The position numbers and the translations under genes were made by a program. A DNA stretch of 64,000 nucleotides. Source: Pseudomonas koreensis. Its GTDB lineage: Bacteria; Pseudomonadota; Gammaproteobacteria; Pseudomonadales; Pseudomonadaceae. Shown one piece after another: positions 9,701 through 20,796 of this stretch; within the stretch, counting starts at the first letter, position 1, and each line of letters starts with the position of its first letter. The DNA is taken from NCBI RefSeq assembly GCF_012986595.1, contig NZ_JAAQYM010000004.1, positions 62,001 through 126,000 on the forward strand, in the 5' to 3' direction. The notes under the pieces were generated by a model, which was not told where the DNA came from, did not search any database, and worked only from the letters and a program-made list of their open reading frames with translations.

Positions 9701-10193
9701 CAAGATCGACAAGGAAACCCGTAACCGCTTCAAAGATACCTTTGATCAGATCAATGGCGGATTACAGGCACTTTTCCCGAAAGTTTTCGGTGGAGGCAGC
9801 GCCTATTTGGAACTGACGGGCGAAGATCTACTCGATACAGGGGTGACGATCATGGCGCGGCCGCCAGGAAAGAAGAACAGCACCATCCATTTGCTCTCTG
9901 GCGGCGAAAAAGCCCTGACCGCGCTGGCACTGGTGTTTGCGATCTTCAAATTGAATCCGGCGCCGTTCTGCATGCTCGATGAAGTTGACGCGCCACTGGA
10001 TGACGCTAACGTTGGACGCTACGCACGATTGGTTAAAGAGATGTCGCAGACCGTGCAGTTCATCTATATCACCCACAACAAGATCGCCATGGAAATGGCC
10101 GATCAACTGATGGGTGTGACGATGCACGAGCCGGGTTGTTCGCGACTGGTTGCAGTGGATGTCGAGGAGGCGATGGCGATGGTGGACGCCTGA
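6705..10193 (+). CDS. smc: Chromosome segregation protein SMC
   Basis: 1162 residues, starting with GTG two bases after the gntR stop. Structural maintenance of chromosomes ATPase, which with ScpAB organises and segregates the nucleoid. The Walker A motif GPNGCGKSN is at residues 31-39. Two long Glu/Gln/Arg/Leu-rich coiled-coil arms flank a hinge (about 515-640). The C-terminal head has the signature LLSGGEKALTALAL (about 1063) and Walker B FCMLDEVDAPLDDAN. The length is normal and no frame break is seen. Between it and zipA lie 259 bases without a convincing gene. Confidence 0.97.
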   Translation: MRLKCIKLAGFKSFVDPTTVNFPSNMAAVVGPNGCGKSNIIDAVRWVMGESSAKNLRGESMTDVIFNGSTSRKPVSQASIELVFDNSDGTLVGEYAAYAEISIRRKVTRDSQNSYFLNGAKCRRRDITDIFLGTGLGPRSYSIIEQGMISKLIEAKPEDLRNFIEEAAGISKYKERRRETENRIRRTHENLARLTDLREELERQLERLHRQAESAKKYQEYKAEERQLKAQLSALRWQDLNDQVGQRESIIGNQEVSFEALVAEQRNADAAIERLRDGHHELSERFNLVQGRFYSVGGDIARVEQSIQHGQQRLRQLQDDLKEAERARLETESHLGHDRTLLLTLGEELDMLTPEQEVTSAAAEEAAAALEDSESVMHGWQEQWDAFNLTAAEPRRQAEVQQSRIQQLETSMERLADRQKRLAEERDLLSADPEDAAIMALNEQLAESEATLEDLQTSEEAQVEKLEQLRQELQQALTAQQQAQGDLQRLNGRLASLEALQQAALDPGTGTAEWLKEHNLAERPRLAEGLKVEAGWELAVETVLGADLQAVLVDDFSGFDLSGFTQGDLRLLSPAGDGVRVAGSLLDKVEAQIDLSPWLGQVKPVDSLEQALSLRGQLSAGQSLISRDGYWVGRHFLRVRRASEAESGMLARGQEIETLQAEREEREATVEAMETRLQTLRAQQRQQENGREHLRRLLQDEARAQGELKAQLSAGKAKAEQLTLRRTRLDEELVELGEQRELEHEQVGEARMQLQEALDAMALDTEQRELLLAQRDSLRERLDRVRQEARQHKDHAHQLAVRLGSLRAQHDSTRQALERLEMQAERLTEKREQLSLNLEEGEAPLEELRLKLEELLDKRMTVDEELKTAQIALEDADRELREAEKRRTQAEQQSQLIRGQLEQQRMEWQALTVRRKALQDQLLEDGYDLNGVLATLTPEASERAAEEELERINARIQRLGAINLAAIDEYTQQSERKRYLDAQDADLVEALETLENVIRKIDKETRNRFKDTFDQINGGLQALFPKVFGGGSAYLELTGEDLLDTGVTIMARPPGKKNSTIHLLSGGEKALTALALVFAIFKLNPAPFCMLDEVDAPLDDANVGRYARLVKEMSQTVQFIYITHNKIAMEMADQLMGVTMHEPGCSRLVAVDVEEAMAMVDA

Positions 10194-10452
10194 GCCTGCG
10201 TGGTGTCGGAAGGGTATTAATGGTCTGTAGGACTTTTTTACCGACTTCGACTTGCTGGCCAATCGACATATTCGCGCGAGCTAATGTGACAGACGGTGTA
10301 AAGTTGTCTTTGGTCGTGCTAGTTTAATGTCAATTTTTCGTATACGTGGGCAAAACGCCTGTCAGAACATAGAGTTGGCGCCACGTTTTAAAGCGGTTTG
10401 CACAATGTAAACCCCTTATTTTTCAGCATTTTTTATAGAGGCACGGGATTAC

Positions 10453-11316
10453 ATGGAAATCGGTCTGCGCGAGTGGCTGATCGTCATCGGCATCATTGTG
10501 ATAGCCGGTATTCTTTTCGATGGCTGGCGCCGTATGCGCGGCGGCAAGGGAAAACTGAAATTCCGCCTTGACCGAAGTCTGTCCAACCTGCCGGACGAGG
10601 ACACCAGCGCTGAGCTGTTGGGCCCGGCCCGTGTGCTGGACACACATAAAGAGCCGCAACTGGACGAACACGATCTGCCGTCGGTGAGCATGCCGGCCCG
10701 CGAAGCACGCGAGCCTCGCGAATCCGGCTCGAAACGTGGCAAGCGTGGGAACACTGGTCCGGCGCAGGGCGACCTGAACCTCGACCTGGATCTGGACAGC
10801 GGCCCGAGCTTCAGCAGCCGAGACGACGATTTCGTTGAAGACAGCAAGCCTTCGCCGGCTGTGGCCGACAAGGATCAGCCGCAAGCCGAAGAAGTTCTGG
10901 TGATCAGCGTGATCTGCCGCGACGCCGCCGGCTTCAAAGGCCCGGCACTGCTGCAGAACATTCTGGAAAGCGGTCTGCGTTTTGGCGAGATGGATATTTT
11001 CCACCGCCACGAAAGCATGGCCGGCAACGGTGAAGTGCTGTTCTCCATGGCCAACGCGGTCAAGCCGGGCATTTTCGATCTGGACGACATCGACCATTTC
11101 AGCACCCCGGCGGTGAGCTTCTTCCTCGGCCTGCCAGGCCCGCGTCATCCGAAGCAGGCCTTCGACGTGATGGTGGCGGCAGCGCGCAAGCTGTCCCAGG
11201 AACTGAACGGCGAGCTGAAAGACGACCAGCGCAGCGTGCTGACCGCGCAGACCATCGAGCACTACCGTCAGCGCATCGTCGAATTCGAACGCCGCGCCCT
11301 GACCCAGAAGCGCTAA
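10453..11316 (+). CDS. zipA: Cell division protein ZipA
   Basis: 287 residues. Inner-membrane anchor that tethers FtsZ to the membrane and recruits the divisome. It starts with a single N-terminal membrane segment ([18 protein letters not shown], about residues 7-24) followed by a basic stretch, a charged and variable linker (about 30-145), and a C-terminal FtsZ-binding domain (about 150-287) with [16 protein letters not shown] and [13 protein letters not shown]. It lies between smc and ligA, the standard Pseudomonas order. A REP hairpin and a terminator-like hairpin follow. Confidence 0.95.
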   Translation: MEIGLREWLIVIGIIVIAGILFDGWRRMRGGKGKLKFRLDRSLSNLPDEDTSAELLGPARVLDTHKEPQLDEHDLPSVSMPAREAREPRESGSKRGKRGNTGPAQGDLNLDLDLDSGPSFSSRDDDFVEDSKPSPAVADKDQPQAEEVLVISVICRDAAGFKGPALLQNILESGLRFGEMDIFHRHESMAGNGEVLFSMANAVKPGIFDLDDIDHFSTPAVSFFLGLPGPRHPKQAFDVMVAAARKLSQELNGELKDDQRSVLTAQTIEHYRQRIVEFERRALTQKR

Positions 11317-11331
11317 AGGCCAGAGCGCAGT

Positions 11332-11361
11332 TGTGGCGAGGGAGCAAGTTCCCTCGCCACA
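11332..11361. repeat. Single REP hairpin between zipA and ligA
   Basis: A near-perfect inverted repeat, TGTGGCGAGGGA, six-base loop, then its complement. It belongs to the GTGGCGAGGGAGCTTGCTCCC family seen elsewhere in this window. Confidence 0.8.
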
Positions 11362-11398
11362 ATGTCCATAGCCTTGAGCTATCGTGATTTAGAAGATT

Positions 11399-13797
<2,399 letters not shown>

Positions 13798-13823
13798 GAC
13801 CTTTTTGGTCGGCAGTCTGCATT

Positions 13824-13957
13824 TGTGGTGAGGGAGCTTGCTCCCGCTCGGCGACGAAGTCGTCGCAAAATCGCCATCCTCGGTATTTCAGGATAAATGA
13901 GGTCGCATGGTTTTGGGGCTGCTTCGCAACCCAGCGGGAGCAAGCTCCCTCGCCACA
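13824..13957. repeat. Paired REP element (REPIN) after ligA
   Basis: GTGGTGAGGGAGCTTGCTCC at the left end and its inverted partner at 13934-13957 flank about 90 bases of spacer. The 251-base gap between ligA and the next gene holds nothing else that I recognise. Confidence 0.85.
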
Positions 13958-14048
13958 TCAGCAGTGTCACTAAGCAGCAGCACTTTGTTCGGGAACATTG
14001 TTGTCTTAAGAATGATCTAGTCTTGGCAAGCCCCAGGGAGAGATCGCC

Positions 14049-15212
14049 ATGTACCGCTTTTTCGAGCAGCTCAGTTCTCGCATCGTCGCGCCGTTCATGG
14101 GCGAGTCTTCGCGCAACAGTAAAATCTGGCCGTGCCGCTGCGGCCAATCGTTGTTCTTTCGCAACAGCCAGTGCCTGGCCTGCAACGCTGCACTCGGCTA
14201 CCAGCCGGAAGAAAGTCGCATCACGTCCTTGTCTCCCGGGTCAGAGGAGGGCACTTGGACGCTGGATGCCGATCCCGGTGCAGGACTGTTTCGCCGCTGT
14301 GCCAACCTCGACACCGCCGCCGCCTGCAACTGGCTGCTTCCCGCCAATGTCGATGATGCGTTGTGCGTCGCCTGCAGTCTCAATCGCACCATTCCTGACC
14401 TGTCGGTAGCGGAAAACCCCGAACGCTGGCGCAAGGTCGAAATCGCCAAACGGCGTCTTATCGCTCAATTGATCACCCTCGGCCTGCCGGTCATCCCGAA
14501 AACCGTGGATGAAGACACTGGGCTGGCCTTCGATTTCATCGGTGTCGACCTCGAAGGCAATGCGCCGATGACCGGCCACGCCAACGGCCTGATCACCCTC
14601 GACATCAAAGAAGCCGACGACGCCCACCGCGAGCAGGTAAGGGCGCAGATGCACGAACCCTATCGCACACTGCTCGGGCATTTCCGGCATGAGGTCGGGC
14701 ATTATTACTGGGATCGCCTGATCGCCAACGGCCCGTGGCTCGAAGCCTTCCGCAACCTGTTCGGCGACGAGCGTGCCAGTTACGCCGAAGCGCTTGATCG
14801 CCATTACCAGCAGGGCGCACCGCTGGACTGGCCGCAACACTACGTCAGCGCCTACGCGACCATGCATCCATGGGAAGACTGGGCCGAAACCTGGGCGCAT
14901 TACCTGCACATGATGGACGCGGTGGACACCGCACTGGGCTTTGGCATGAGTGCGCGGGAAATGGATTTCGACTACCAGCCGTTTCCCCCCAGCACCCTGT
15001 ATGACCCGCAGCACCCCGGCGGCGCGGCATTCCTGTCGTTCGTCAACGCGTGGATCGAACTGGCGGGCATGCTCAACGAATTGTCACGCAGCATGGGCCA
15101 GCCGGATTTCTACCCGTTCGTGCTGCCGGCGGCGGCAATTGCCAAGCTGCACTTCATCCATCTGGTGATCCAGCAGGCGGGCGGTCGAGCGGACGAAGTC
15201 TTGAGCCTGTAG
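14049..15212 (+). CDS. Putative zinc-binding metallopeptidase
   Basis: 387 residues. The N-terminus holds a zinc-ribbon-like set, PCRCG then CLAC (C29, C31, C42, C45), with more Cys pairs at CVAC (about 106-109). A zincin-type HEVGH motif is at 214-218 (FRHEVGHYYWDRL), and a Glu/Asp-rich HPWEDWAETWAHYLH segment follows that could supply the third ligand. This matches a conserved proteobacterial family of putative zinc-binding peptidases with unknown substrate. GGGAGAG lies upstream of the ATG. No signal peptide is visible, so it is probably cytoplasmic. It lies alone between ligA and the SRP RNA. Confidence 0.8.
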   Translation: MYRFFEQLSSRIVAPFMGESSRNSKIWPCRCGQSLFFRNSQCLACNAALGYQPEESRITSLSPGSEEGTWTLDADPGAGLFRRCANLDTAAACNWLLPANVDDALCVACSLNRTIPDLSVAENPERWRKVEIAKRRLIAQLITLGLPVIPKTVDEDTGLAFDFIGVDLEGNAPMTGHANGLITLDIKEADDAHREQVRAQMHEPYRTLLGHFRHEVGHYYWDRLIANGPWLEAFRNLFGDERASYAEALDRHYQQGAPLDWPQHYVSAYATMHPWEDWAETWAHYLHMMDAVDTALGFGMSAREMDFDYQPFPPSTLYDPQHPGGAAFLSFVNAWIELAGMLNELSRSMGQPDFYPFVLPAAAIAKLHFIHLVIQQAGGRADEVLSL

Positions 15213-15236
15213 CAGCTGCCGCAGGCTGCGATCTTT
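15211..15236. repeat. Single REP unit
   Basis: CAGCTGCCGCAGGCTGCGAT followed by CTTT, a member of the second REP family here (compare 21222-21314 and 23121-23196). It overlaps the stop region of the metallopeptidase gene. Confidence 0.65.
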
Positions 15237-15278
15237 ATGTCCTTGAAGCCATTCATGTTTTTAATCTGAAACCAACGG

Positions 15279-15306
15279 TTGTAACTTCGCTTCAGATAGG
15301 TACAAT
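15279..15306 (+). promoter_or_regulatory. Sigma-70 type promoter for the SRP RNA
   Basis: TTGTAA at 15279-15284, 16 bases, then TACAAT at 15301-15306. Transcription would start near 15313, giving a short 5' leader ahead of the mature 4.5S RNA. Confidence 0.6.
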
Positions 15307-15338
15307 GGCGCGGCTCGCCGACAGGTGAGTGTCGTTAT

Positions 15339-15448
15339 GGTGACCCCATCGGTCCCCCCGCAACGATTACCCGTGAACCTGGTCAGATCCGGAAGGAAGC
15401 AGCCACAGCGGGAACATTGTGTGCCGGGGTGTGGCTGGTGGGGTTACC
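15339..15448 (+). ncRNA. ffs: Signal recognition particle RNA, 4.5S
   Basis: The core GGTCAGATCCGGAAGGAAGC (15381-15400) and the matching 3' side GTGTGCCGGGGTGTGGCTGG form the conserved Ffh-binding hairpin with its GGAA tetraloop. The ends pair as GGTGACCCCA with TGGGGTTACC, which sets the mature ends near 15339 and 15448. With Ffh it directs membrane and exported proteins to FtsY and SecYEG. It has its own promoter and terminator. Confidence 0.96.
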
Positions 15449-15481
15449 ACCTTAACGAACATCGAGCGCTTCAACAGAACT

Positions 15482-15510
15482 GCATGGGTTTCGCCCACTG
15501 CGGTTTTTTT
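15482..15510 (+). terminator. Rho-independent terminator after the SRP RNA
   Basis: A short hairpin (TGGG-TTTCG-CCCA, extended by GCA/TGC around one bulge) is followed by GG and seven T residues. Confidence 0.7.
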
Positions 15511-15540
15511 ATGCCTGCGATTTGAGCTTTCACCCCAGCC

Positions 15541-15571
15541 CCTGCGGGAGCGAGCTTGCTCGCGAAGGCTG
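15541..15571. repeat. Single REP unit before the helicase-like gene
   Basis: CTGCGGGAGCGAGCTTGCTC followed by GCGAAGGCTGC, a lone copy of the GAGCGAGC family also seen at 24438-24508. Confidence 0.65.
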
Positions 15572-15672
15572 CATCCCCAATGCCTGTTCGGCCATCGTCG
15601 CGCAACAGTGGCATACTCCACCGTCTTGCTGCGCGCGTCGTTGACAAGTTCGCGCCCTGGCTACGAGGTTGT

Positions 15673-17622
15673 ATGCACCCGGAACATCACGATTTATCCA
15701 CCGCCGTTTACTTGCCCGTAACGGATGAAACCTGCGCGAGCCTGTTGCAGCCCGAGGGCGCGACAACCCTCGGCGAGCTGACGGATGCGCAACTGGCGGC
15801 AGTGCTGGTCATCCAGAATCTGGCCCAGGCCGCCGAAAAGGATCTCACCGCCACCGCGGTGGAGAAGGTCCTGGCCAGGTTGATCGCGTGGGCGGTCGAT
15901 GGCCGCACAGGGCTGTTGTCCGAGGCGCAGCGACTGTTCGATCCGCGCCAGTTGTATTTCGGGCTGAATGCTCTGCGGCGGCTGAACCTGCGATTACTGT
16001 TGGCCGAAGAAGTCGCGGCGCAGGATTACCTGCTGCCCGATGGCAAATGGGATGACGAATTCAAGACGCGCCACCACGCCGTGAATAATCCGTTCAGCCA
16101 ACAGATGATCAGCCCCATCCAGCGCGAGCGCTGGCTGAGCCCGGCACAAGACAAACTGGTCAGGACCTTCCGCGCCAATCTGGACGAAGACCTGCACGTG
16201 CAAGGCTACGCCGGGATCGGCAAGAGCCATCTGCTGGGAGCCCTGACCGAGTGCCTGGAACCCAGGAAAACCCTGCTGCTGGCGCGCACGCCGGAAAAAC
16301 TGGCAACGCTGAGTCAGCGCATGGGCATCACCGGTGATCGCAAGCCCGGCATCACTTTCGAAGCGTTCGCGCGCGGGCTGATCCACGGCCGCAGGCCGCA
16401 GACGACAGGGACTGCCGCCCGGCTGGCGAGCAAGCAGAGCGTGGCGCAGGCGCTGAATATCCTCGGTTTTCGCGGCCATGATGCGCAACGGACCTTCAAC
16501 GTCTGCCTGGAAACCCTCGAGCGCTATTGTCAGTCCCGGGATTACAGCCTGAGCGCCCAGCATCTGCCGTATTTCCAGCTGTCATTGTCCAGCCTCGAGT
16601 CCAAGGTGCTGCTGGAGTATTCCAGTCGCGTCTGGAGTTATCTCGAGGCCAACCCGGCGTGGGGCCGACAGAGCGGCTTCGAGGCCTTGTTGTTGATCAA
16701 GCGGGCGAGCCTGGCCGGCTGCGTGGTGCCGCCTCGTTACACCCATGTGCTGATCGACGAGAGCCAGGACATTCCGGCCTCGCTGCTGCAGATCATCGAG
16801 CGCGGTCGTCAGGTGCTGATCACCTTGGGCGATGAGTACCAGCACGCCAGCCGCGATCTGGTGAAAAGAAAGCGCGAGGTGCGCCAGAGCGATATCACCT
16901 ATTCGGTGCGCTCGGGGCGTAACGTCGAGCGCCTGGTCAATCCGCTGATTTCCCGGCACTCGGAAAAGACCAAGGTGCCGTTCGAAGGTGCGCGTGAGGC
17001 GGACGTCGGGATCGAGTTTTATCCACAAGGCTTTGTGCCGCCCGAAGGTTGCGTGGTGCTGACCGCATCGCCGTGGGACACGATGATGTGGGCCATGCAA
17101 TTGCACGACGCCAATTGCCTGTTCAGCTTTCCCGACATGAAAGCGCAGCGCGACCTCGAACATTTCATGACCACCGCCATTGAGCTGTTCAAGATCGATT
17201 ATTACAGCGCCGAGCACAGCGAGAAGGGGCCGCACCGGTATTTCAGCGACTTGCCTGACTGGCAGCAGGTGCGCGCTGCCAATCAGTTCGACGAGGCGTT
17301 TCTGTGGGTCGAGGCCGAGCTGCAAAAAGGCTTCAAGGTCGCGGACCTGACCCGGCTGAACCGGATGATCGGCGCTCCCGGCAAGAGTTGCATGCTGATG
17401 CAGGCGCAGGAGGCGGGCGGCATGGAGTTCGACCGGGTGCTGCTGACGCCCGAGTTGCTGACCAACGTCAAGTTCAAGGATGCCTATGCGTTCGACGAGC
17501 GGATCTGCGCCGTGTACATCGCCATTTCCCGCGCCCGGCAGCAGCTTTATCTGCCGTACGATGTGGTGGAGTGGATCGAGTTTCACGACTACCAGAAATT
17601 CCGCGAGTCGCACGGCTACTGA
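15673..17622 (+). CDS. UvrD/SF1-like ATPase of unknown role
   Basis: 649 residues from an ATG at 15673 with GAGG 5 bases upstream. About 170 residues of unknown N-terminal sequence precede a P-loop GYAGIGKSHLL (178-188). Then come a Walker B-like HVLIDESQDIP (about 358-368), a motif III-like LITLGDEYQHASRD, RSGRNVERL, and a C-terminal motif VI-like AVYIAISRARQQLYL (about 612-627). These are helicase superfamily 1 features (motifs I, II, III, VI) in a shortened and divergent layout. I cannot tell whether it unwinds nucleic acid. It stands alone between the SRP RNA and a convergent gene, so context gives no function. Confidence 0.7.
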   Translation: MHPEHHDLSTAVYLPVTDETCASLLQPEGATTLGELTDAQLAAVLVIQNLAQAAEKDLTATAVEKVLARLIAWAVDGRTGLLSEAQRLFDPRQLYFGLNALRRLNLRLLLAEEVAAQDYLLPDGKWDDEFKTRHHAVNNPFSQQMISPIQRERWLSPAQDKLVRTFRANLDEDLHVQGYAGIGKSHLLGALTECLEPRKTLLLARTPEKLATLSQRMGITGDRKPGITFEAFARGLIHGRRPQTTGTAARLASKQSVAQALNILGFRGHDAQRTFNVCLETLERYCQSRDYSLSAQHLPYFQLSLSSLESKVLLEYSSRVWSYLEANPAWGRQSGFEALLLIKRASLAGCVVPPRYTHVLIDESQDIPASLLQIIERGRQVLITLGDEYQHASRDLVKRKREVRQSDITYSVRSGRNVERLVNPLISRHSEKTKVPFEGAREADVGIEFYPQGFVPPEGCVVLTASPWDTMMWAMQLHDANCLFSFPDMKAQRDLEHFMTTAIELFKIDYYSAEHSEKGPHRYFSDLPDWQQVRAANQFDEAFLWVEAELQKGFKVADLTRLNRMIGAPGKSCMLMQAQEAGGMEFDRVLLTPELLTNVKFKDAYAFDERICAVYIAISRARQQLYLPYDVVEWIEFHDYQKFRESHGY

Positions 17623-17642
17623 ATACCCGGCAACCCTCCCCT

Positions 17643-17730
17643 TGTAGGAGTGAGCCTGCTCGCGATAGCGTCATATCAGTCGACATCAACGTTGACTGAA
17701 CCAGCCCTTCGCGAGCAGGCTCACTCCTAA
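17643..17730. repeat. Paired REP element (REPIN)
   Basis: TGTAGGAGTGAGCCTGCTCG and its inverted copy (17707-17730) flank a 37-base spacer between two convergent genes. The same family occurs at 47977-48068 and 56161-56250. Confidence 0.85.
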
Positions 17731-17734
17731 AGGG

Positions 17735-18484
17735 TTATGGGTTGTCTTCGGCACTGCCGGTATACAACCGGATAATCTCATCAATCTCCCCCGACATTTT
17801 CATCCGCAGCATCGTGCGCAAGATCCGCTGCACCGGCACTTGCGGGGCATTCCTCACATAGCAGCCGACATGCTGCTCCTGCAACACGGTCACAGCGTGC
17901 AGTTGCTGCCCGGGCAGCAGGCGCTGGTTAAACCAGTCCAGGGTCCATTGATTGCTCACCGCGTAGCGGTAGCGCCCGGCCAGCAGTTTTTCCAGCACTT
18001 GCTCCTGATTGCGCGCGTCGTCGCGTTGCAGGTGATCGGCGTCGAACAGCGGTTGCAGGGTCGGGTAGGTGTAACCGAGCACGGTGCCGACCGATTGGCG
18101 GGGCAGGCGGGCGGGGTCGACGTGGGGCGGCTGAGCCTCGCGACTGATCAACAAATCGCGCTGGGACCACAACGGAATGCTCCAGATGTAATCCCCGGAC
18201 TGATTCGGCAGCCACGATTGCGCGGCATAGCAGCGCACATCGACTTCGCCGCGCTCCATGGCGTTCTGCACCCGGGCGCGCGGCAGCACGTGAAATTCGG
18301 CCGGCACGCGGACCTGGGTCGCCAGGCTGAGCATCATGTCGTGAAGGATGCCCTGAGTCGGGCGGCCGCGCTCCAGTTGCACCATCGGCATCGCCCAGCT
18401 GTCGGCCACGACGAAGCGCAGCGGCGGCTCGGCGGCCGCTACGTTCAGGCTGATTCCCAGTAACGCTCCCACGGCCCACCGCAT
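17735..18484 (-). CDS. Periplasmic solute-binding protein, family 3 type
   Basis: 249 residues with a signal peptide (MRWAVGALLGISLNVAAA, cleaved near residue 18). The remainder resembles the amino-acid type SBP_bac_3 fold: RFVVADSWAMPMV, GILHDMM, RGEVDVRCY, SVGTVLGYTYP and VSNQWTLDWFN. No permease or ATPase gene is adjacent, so it may be an orphan sensor or binding protein rather than part of an ABC importer. The ligand is unknown. It is transcribed away from dnaX across 145 bases. Confidence 0.8.
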   Translation of the reverse strand: MRWAVGALLGISLNVAAAEPPLRFVVADSWAMPMVQLERGRPTQGILHDMMLSLATQVRVPAEFHVLPRARVQNAMERGEVDVRCYAAQSWLPNQSGDYIWSIPLWSQRDLLISREAQPPHVDPARLPRQSVGTVLGYTYPTLQPLFDADHLQRDDARNQEQVLEKLLAGRYRYAVSNQWTLDWFNQRLLPGQQLHAVTVLQEQHVGCYVRNAPQVPVQRILRTMLRMKMSGEIDEIIRLYTGSAEDNP

Positions 18485-18629
18485 AAACGCTCCGGTAATT
18501 CTCGATCCCGGGCCGATAAAAGCCTCTGGTCATGCAGCTTAGCTAGATTAGACGAGCACACCGGATGCAATTTTGCCCTTGCTCCGCTAGCATTAGCCGC
18601 TTCAGCTTCCTTCGTTGCGACGGTTTTCG

Positions 18630-20729
18630 ATGAGTTATCAGGTTCTTGCACGTAAATGGCGTCCGCGCTCGTTCCGCGAAATGGTCGGCCAGACCCATGT
18701 GCTCAAGGCTCTGATCAATGCCTTGGACAGCCAGCGGCTGCACCACGCGTACCTGTTCACCGGTACCCGCGGGGTCGGTAAGACCACCATTGCGCGGATC
18801 ATTGCCAAATGCCTGAACTGTGAGACAGGTATCACTTCCAGCCCGTGTGGCGAGTGTTCGGTATGTCGCGAGATCGACGAGGGCCGCTTCGTCGACCTGA
18901 TCGAGATCGACGCCGCGAGCCGGACCAAGGTCGAAGACACCCGCGAACTGCTCGACAACGTGCAGTACGCCCCGAGCCGTGGGCGCTTCAAGGTCTATCT
19001 GATCGACGAAGTGCACATGCTCTCCAGCCATTCCTTCAATGCGCTGCTGAAAACCCTCGAAGAGCCGCCGCCATACGTCAAGTTCATCCTGGCGACCACC
19101 GACCCGCAGAAACTTCCGGCAACGATTTTGTCGCGCTGCCTGCAGTTCTCCCTGAAGAACATGACGCCCGAGCGTGTGGTCGAGCACTTGACCCACGTTC
19201 TGACGGCCGAAAACGTGCCGTTCGAAGACGACGCGCTGTGGTTGCTCGGTCGCGCCGCTGACGGCTCGATGCGGGACGCCATGAGCCTGACCGACCAGGC
19301 CATCGCCTTCGGTGAAGGCAAGGTGCTGGCCGCCGACGTGCGGGCGATGCTCGGTACGCTGGATCATGGCCAGGTCTATGACGTCCTGCATTCGTTGATC
19401 GAAGGCGATGCCAAGGCGTTGCTCGAGGCCGTGCGCCACCTGGCCGAGCAAGGCCCGGACTGGAACGGTGTGCTCTCGGAAATTCTCAACGTGCTGCACC
19501 GCGTGGCCATCGCCCAGGCGTTGCCGGAAGGTGTCGACAACGGTCATGGCGACCGGGATCGCGTTTTGGCGCTGGCTCAGGCGCTGCCGGCCGAAGACGT
19601 GCAGTTCTATTACCAGATGGGCCTGATCGGTCGGCGCGATTTGCCGCTGGCGCCGGACCCCCGGGGCGGCTTCGAGATGGTCCTGCTGCGGATGCTGGCC
19701 TTCCGGCCGGCGGACACCGCGGACGCCCCGAGGCAACCGCTAAAGCCAGTGGGGATCAGCCAGGCCACAGTTGATTCCGCACACTCAGTGGCTGCCGCGC
19801 CGAAACCTGCGCCGGTAGTTGCTGCGGCGGTTGCGCCGACGCCTGCGCCTGCACCGGTTGCTGCTCCGGCCCCGGCTGCGGAGCCCGCGCCTGCCGTGGT
19901 CGCCGAGCCGGCACCGGCACCAGTGCCCCAGCCAGAACCCGAGCCGATCGTCGCCGAAGAGGTTGTCGACCTGCCGTGGAACGATCCGGTCGAACCCGAG
20001 CCCGAACCTGCGCAGCAGCCAGCCGTCGAGCCGGTGCTGGAAACCGAAGGCGAGCAGCCCGAGTTGCCGCCGATGCCGCTGCCGACCCCGGACAGCGTGG
20101 TGCCGGACGCGCCGGAATGGGCCGCTGCGCCGATTCCCGAGCCGTCGGTGGCCGACGTCGATGCCGCCACACCGGGCATGGACCTGGACGACGAGCCGCC
20201 GCTGGACGAAGACTACATCGAGCCGGACCTGGATTCGGCCTACAGCTACCTCGACGACCTGGCCAGCGAACACACCGCCGAGCCCGCCCCGGAACCCGAA
20301 CCGGAGCCTGCCGCCGCGCCGGCCACCGGTCTGGCACTGCAGTGGCTGGAGCTGTTCCCGCAACTGCCGATTTCCGGCATGACCGGCAGCATCGCCGCCA
20401 ACTGCACATTGATCGCGGTCGATGGCGACCATTGGCTGATGCACCTGGACCCGGCGCACAGTGCGCTGTTCAACGCCACGCAGCAGCGGCGCCTGAACGA
20501 TGCGTTGAACCAGTTCCACGGTCGCACGCTGACCCTGACCATCGAGCTGATCAAGCCCGAACAGGAGACCCCGGCCCAGGCTGCGTCCCGCCGCCGGGCC
20601 AACCGTCAGCGCGAGGCGGAGGAATCGATCCACGGTGATCCGTTCATCCAGCAGATGGTCCAGCAGTTCGGTGCGGTCGTGCGACACGATACTATTGAAC
20701 CTGTCGATGCCTTGGTCACCCAAGGCTAA
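18630..20729 (+). CDS. dnaX: DNA polymerase III subunits gamma and tau
   Basis: 699 residues. Clamp-loader ATPase; the tau C-terminus also binds the polymerase core and DnaB. The start ATG at 18630 gives the family N-terminus MSYQVLARKWRP; an upstream TTG at 18615 is less likely. Walker A GTRGVGKT is at 45-52, zinc-module cysteines are at 64, 73, 76 and 79, and VYLIDEVHML is Walker B. Domain III ends near residue 365. A Pro/Ala/Glu-rich linker (about 385-560) follows, then the conserved tau domain V. I see no A-rich slippery site of the E. coli type, so a separate gamma form is not predicted from sequence. Confidence 0.96.
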   Translation: MSYQVLARKWRPRSFREMVGQTHVLKALINALDSQRLHHAYLFTGTRGVGKTTIARIIAKCLNCETGITSSPCGECSVCREIDEGRFVDLIEIDAASRTKVEDTRELLDNVQYAPSRGRFKVYLIDEVHMLSSHSFNALLKTLEEPPPYVKFILATTDPQKLPATILSRCLQFSLKNMTPERVVEHLTHVLTAENVPFEDDALWLLGRAADGSMRDAMSLTDQAIAFGEGKVLAADVRAMLGTLDHGQVYDVLHSLIEGDAKALLEAVRHLAEQGPDWNGVLSEILNVLHRVAIAQALPEGVDNGHGDRDRVLALAQALPAEDVQFYYQMGLIGRRDLPLAPDPRGGFEMVLLRMLAFRPADTADAPRQPLKPVGISQATVDSAHSVAAAPKPAPVVAAAVAPTPAPAPVAAPAPAAEPAPAVVAEPAPAPVPQPEPEPIVAEEVVDLPWNDPVEPEPEPAQQPAVEPVLETEGEQPELPPMPLPTPDSVVPDAPEWAAAPIPEPSVADVDAATPGMDLDDEPPLDEDYIEPDLDSAYSYLDDLASEHTAEPAPEPEPEPAAAPATGLALQWLELFPQLPISGMTGSIAANCTLIAVDGDHWLMHLDPAHSALFNATQQRRLNDALNQFHGRTLTLTIELIKPEQETPAQAASRRRANRQREAEESIHGDPFIQQMVQQFGAVVRHDTIEPVDALVTQG

Positions 20730-20796
20730 TAACTGAGGGCGTTCGGTGTTAAGCGCCGGGCGCTGTTTTGATCCAAGTACTTTTGAGGTGATTCCC

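Noticed and set aside
10069..10330. Possible small minus-strand gene overlapping the end of smc (starts MSIGQQVEVGKKVLQT)
   Set aside because: The first residues look plausible, but it overlaps the smc 3' end and continues into low-complexity Pro/Arg sequence.
13824..13957. CRISPR-like spaced repeats
   Set aside because: The repeats are inverted pairs with one spacer each, not arrays of direct repeats; they are REP pairs.
18630..20729. Programmed frameshift in dnaX
   Set aside because: No A-rich heptamer with a following hairpin was found in the expected region.
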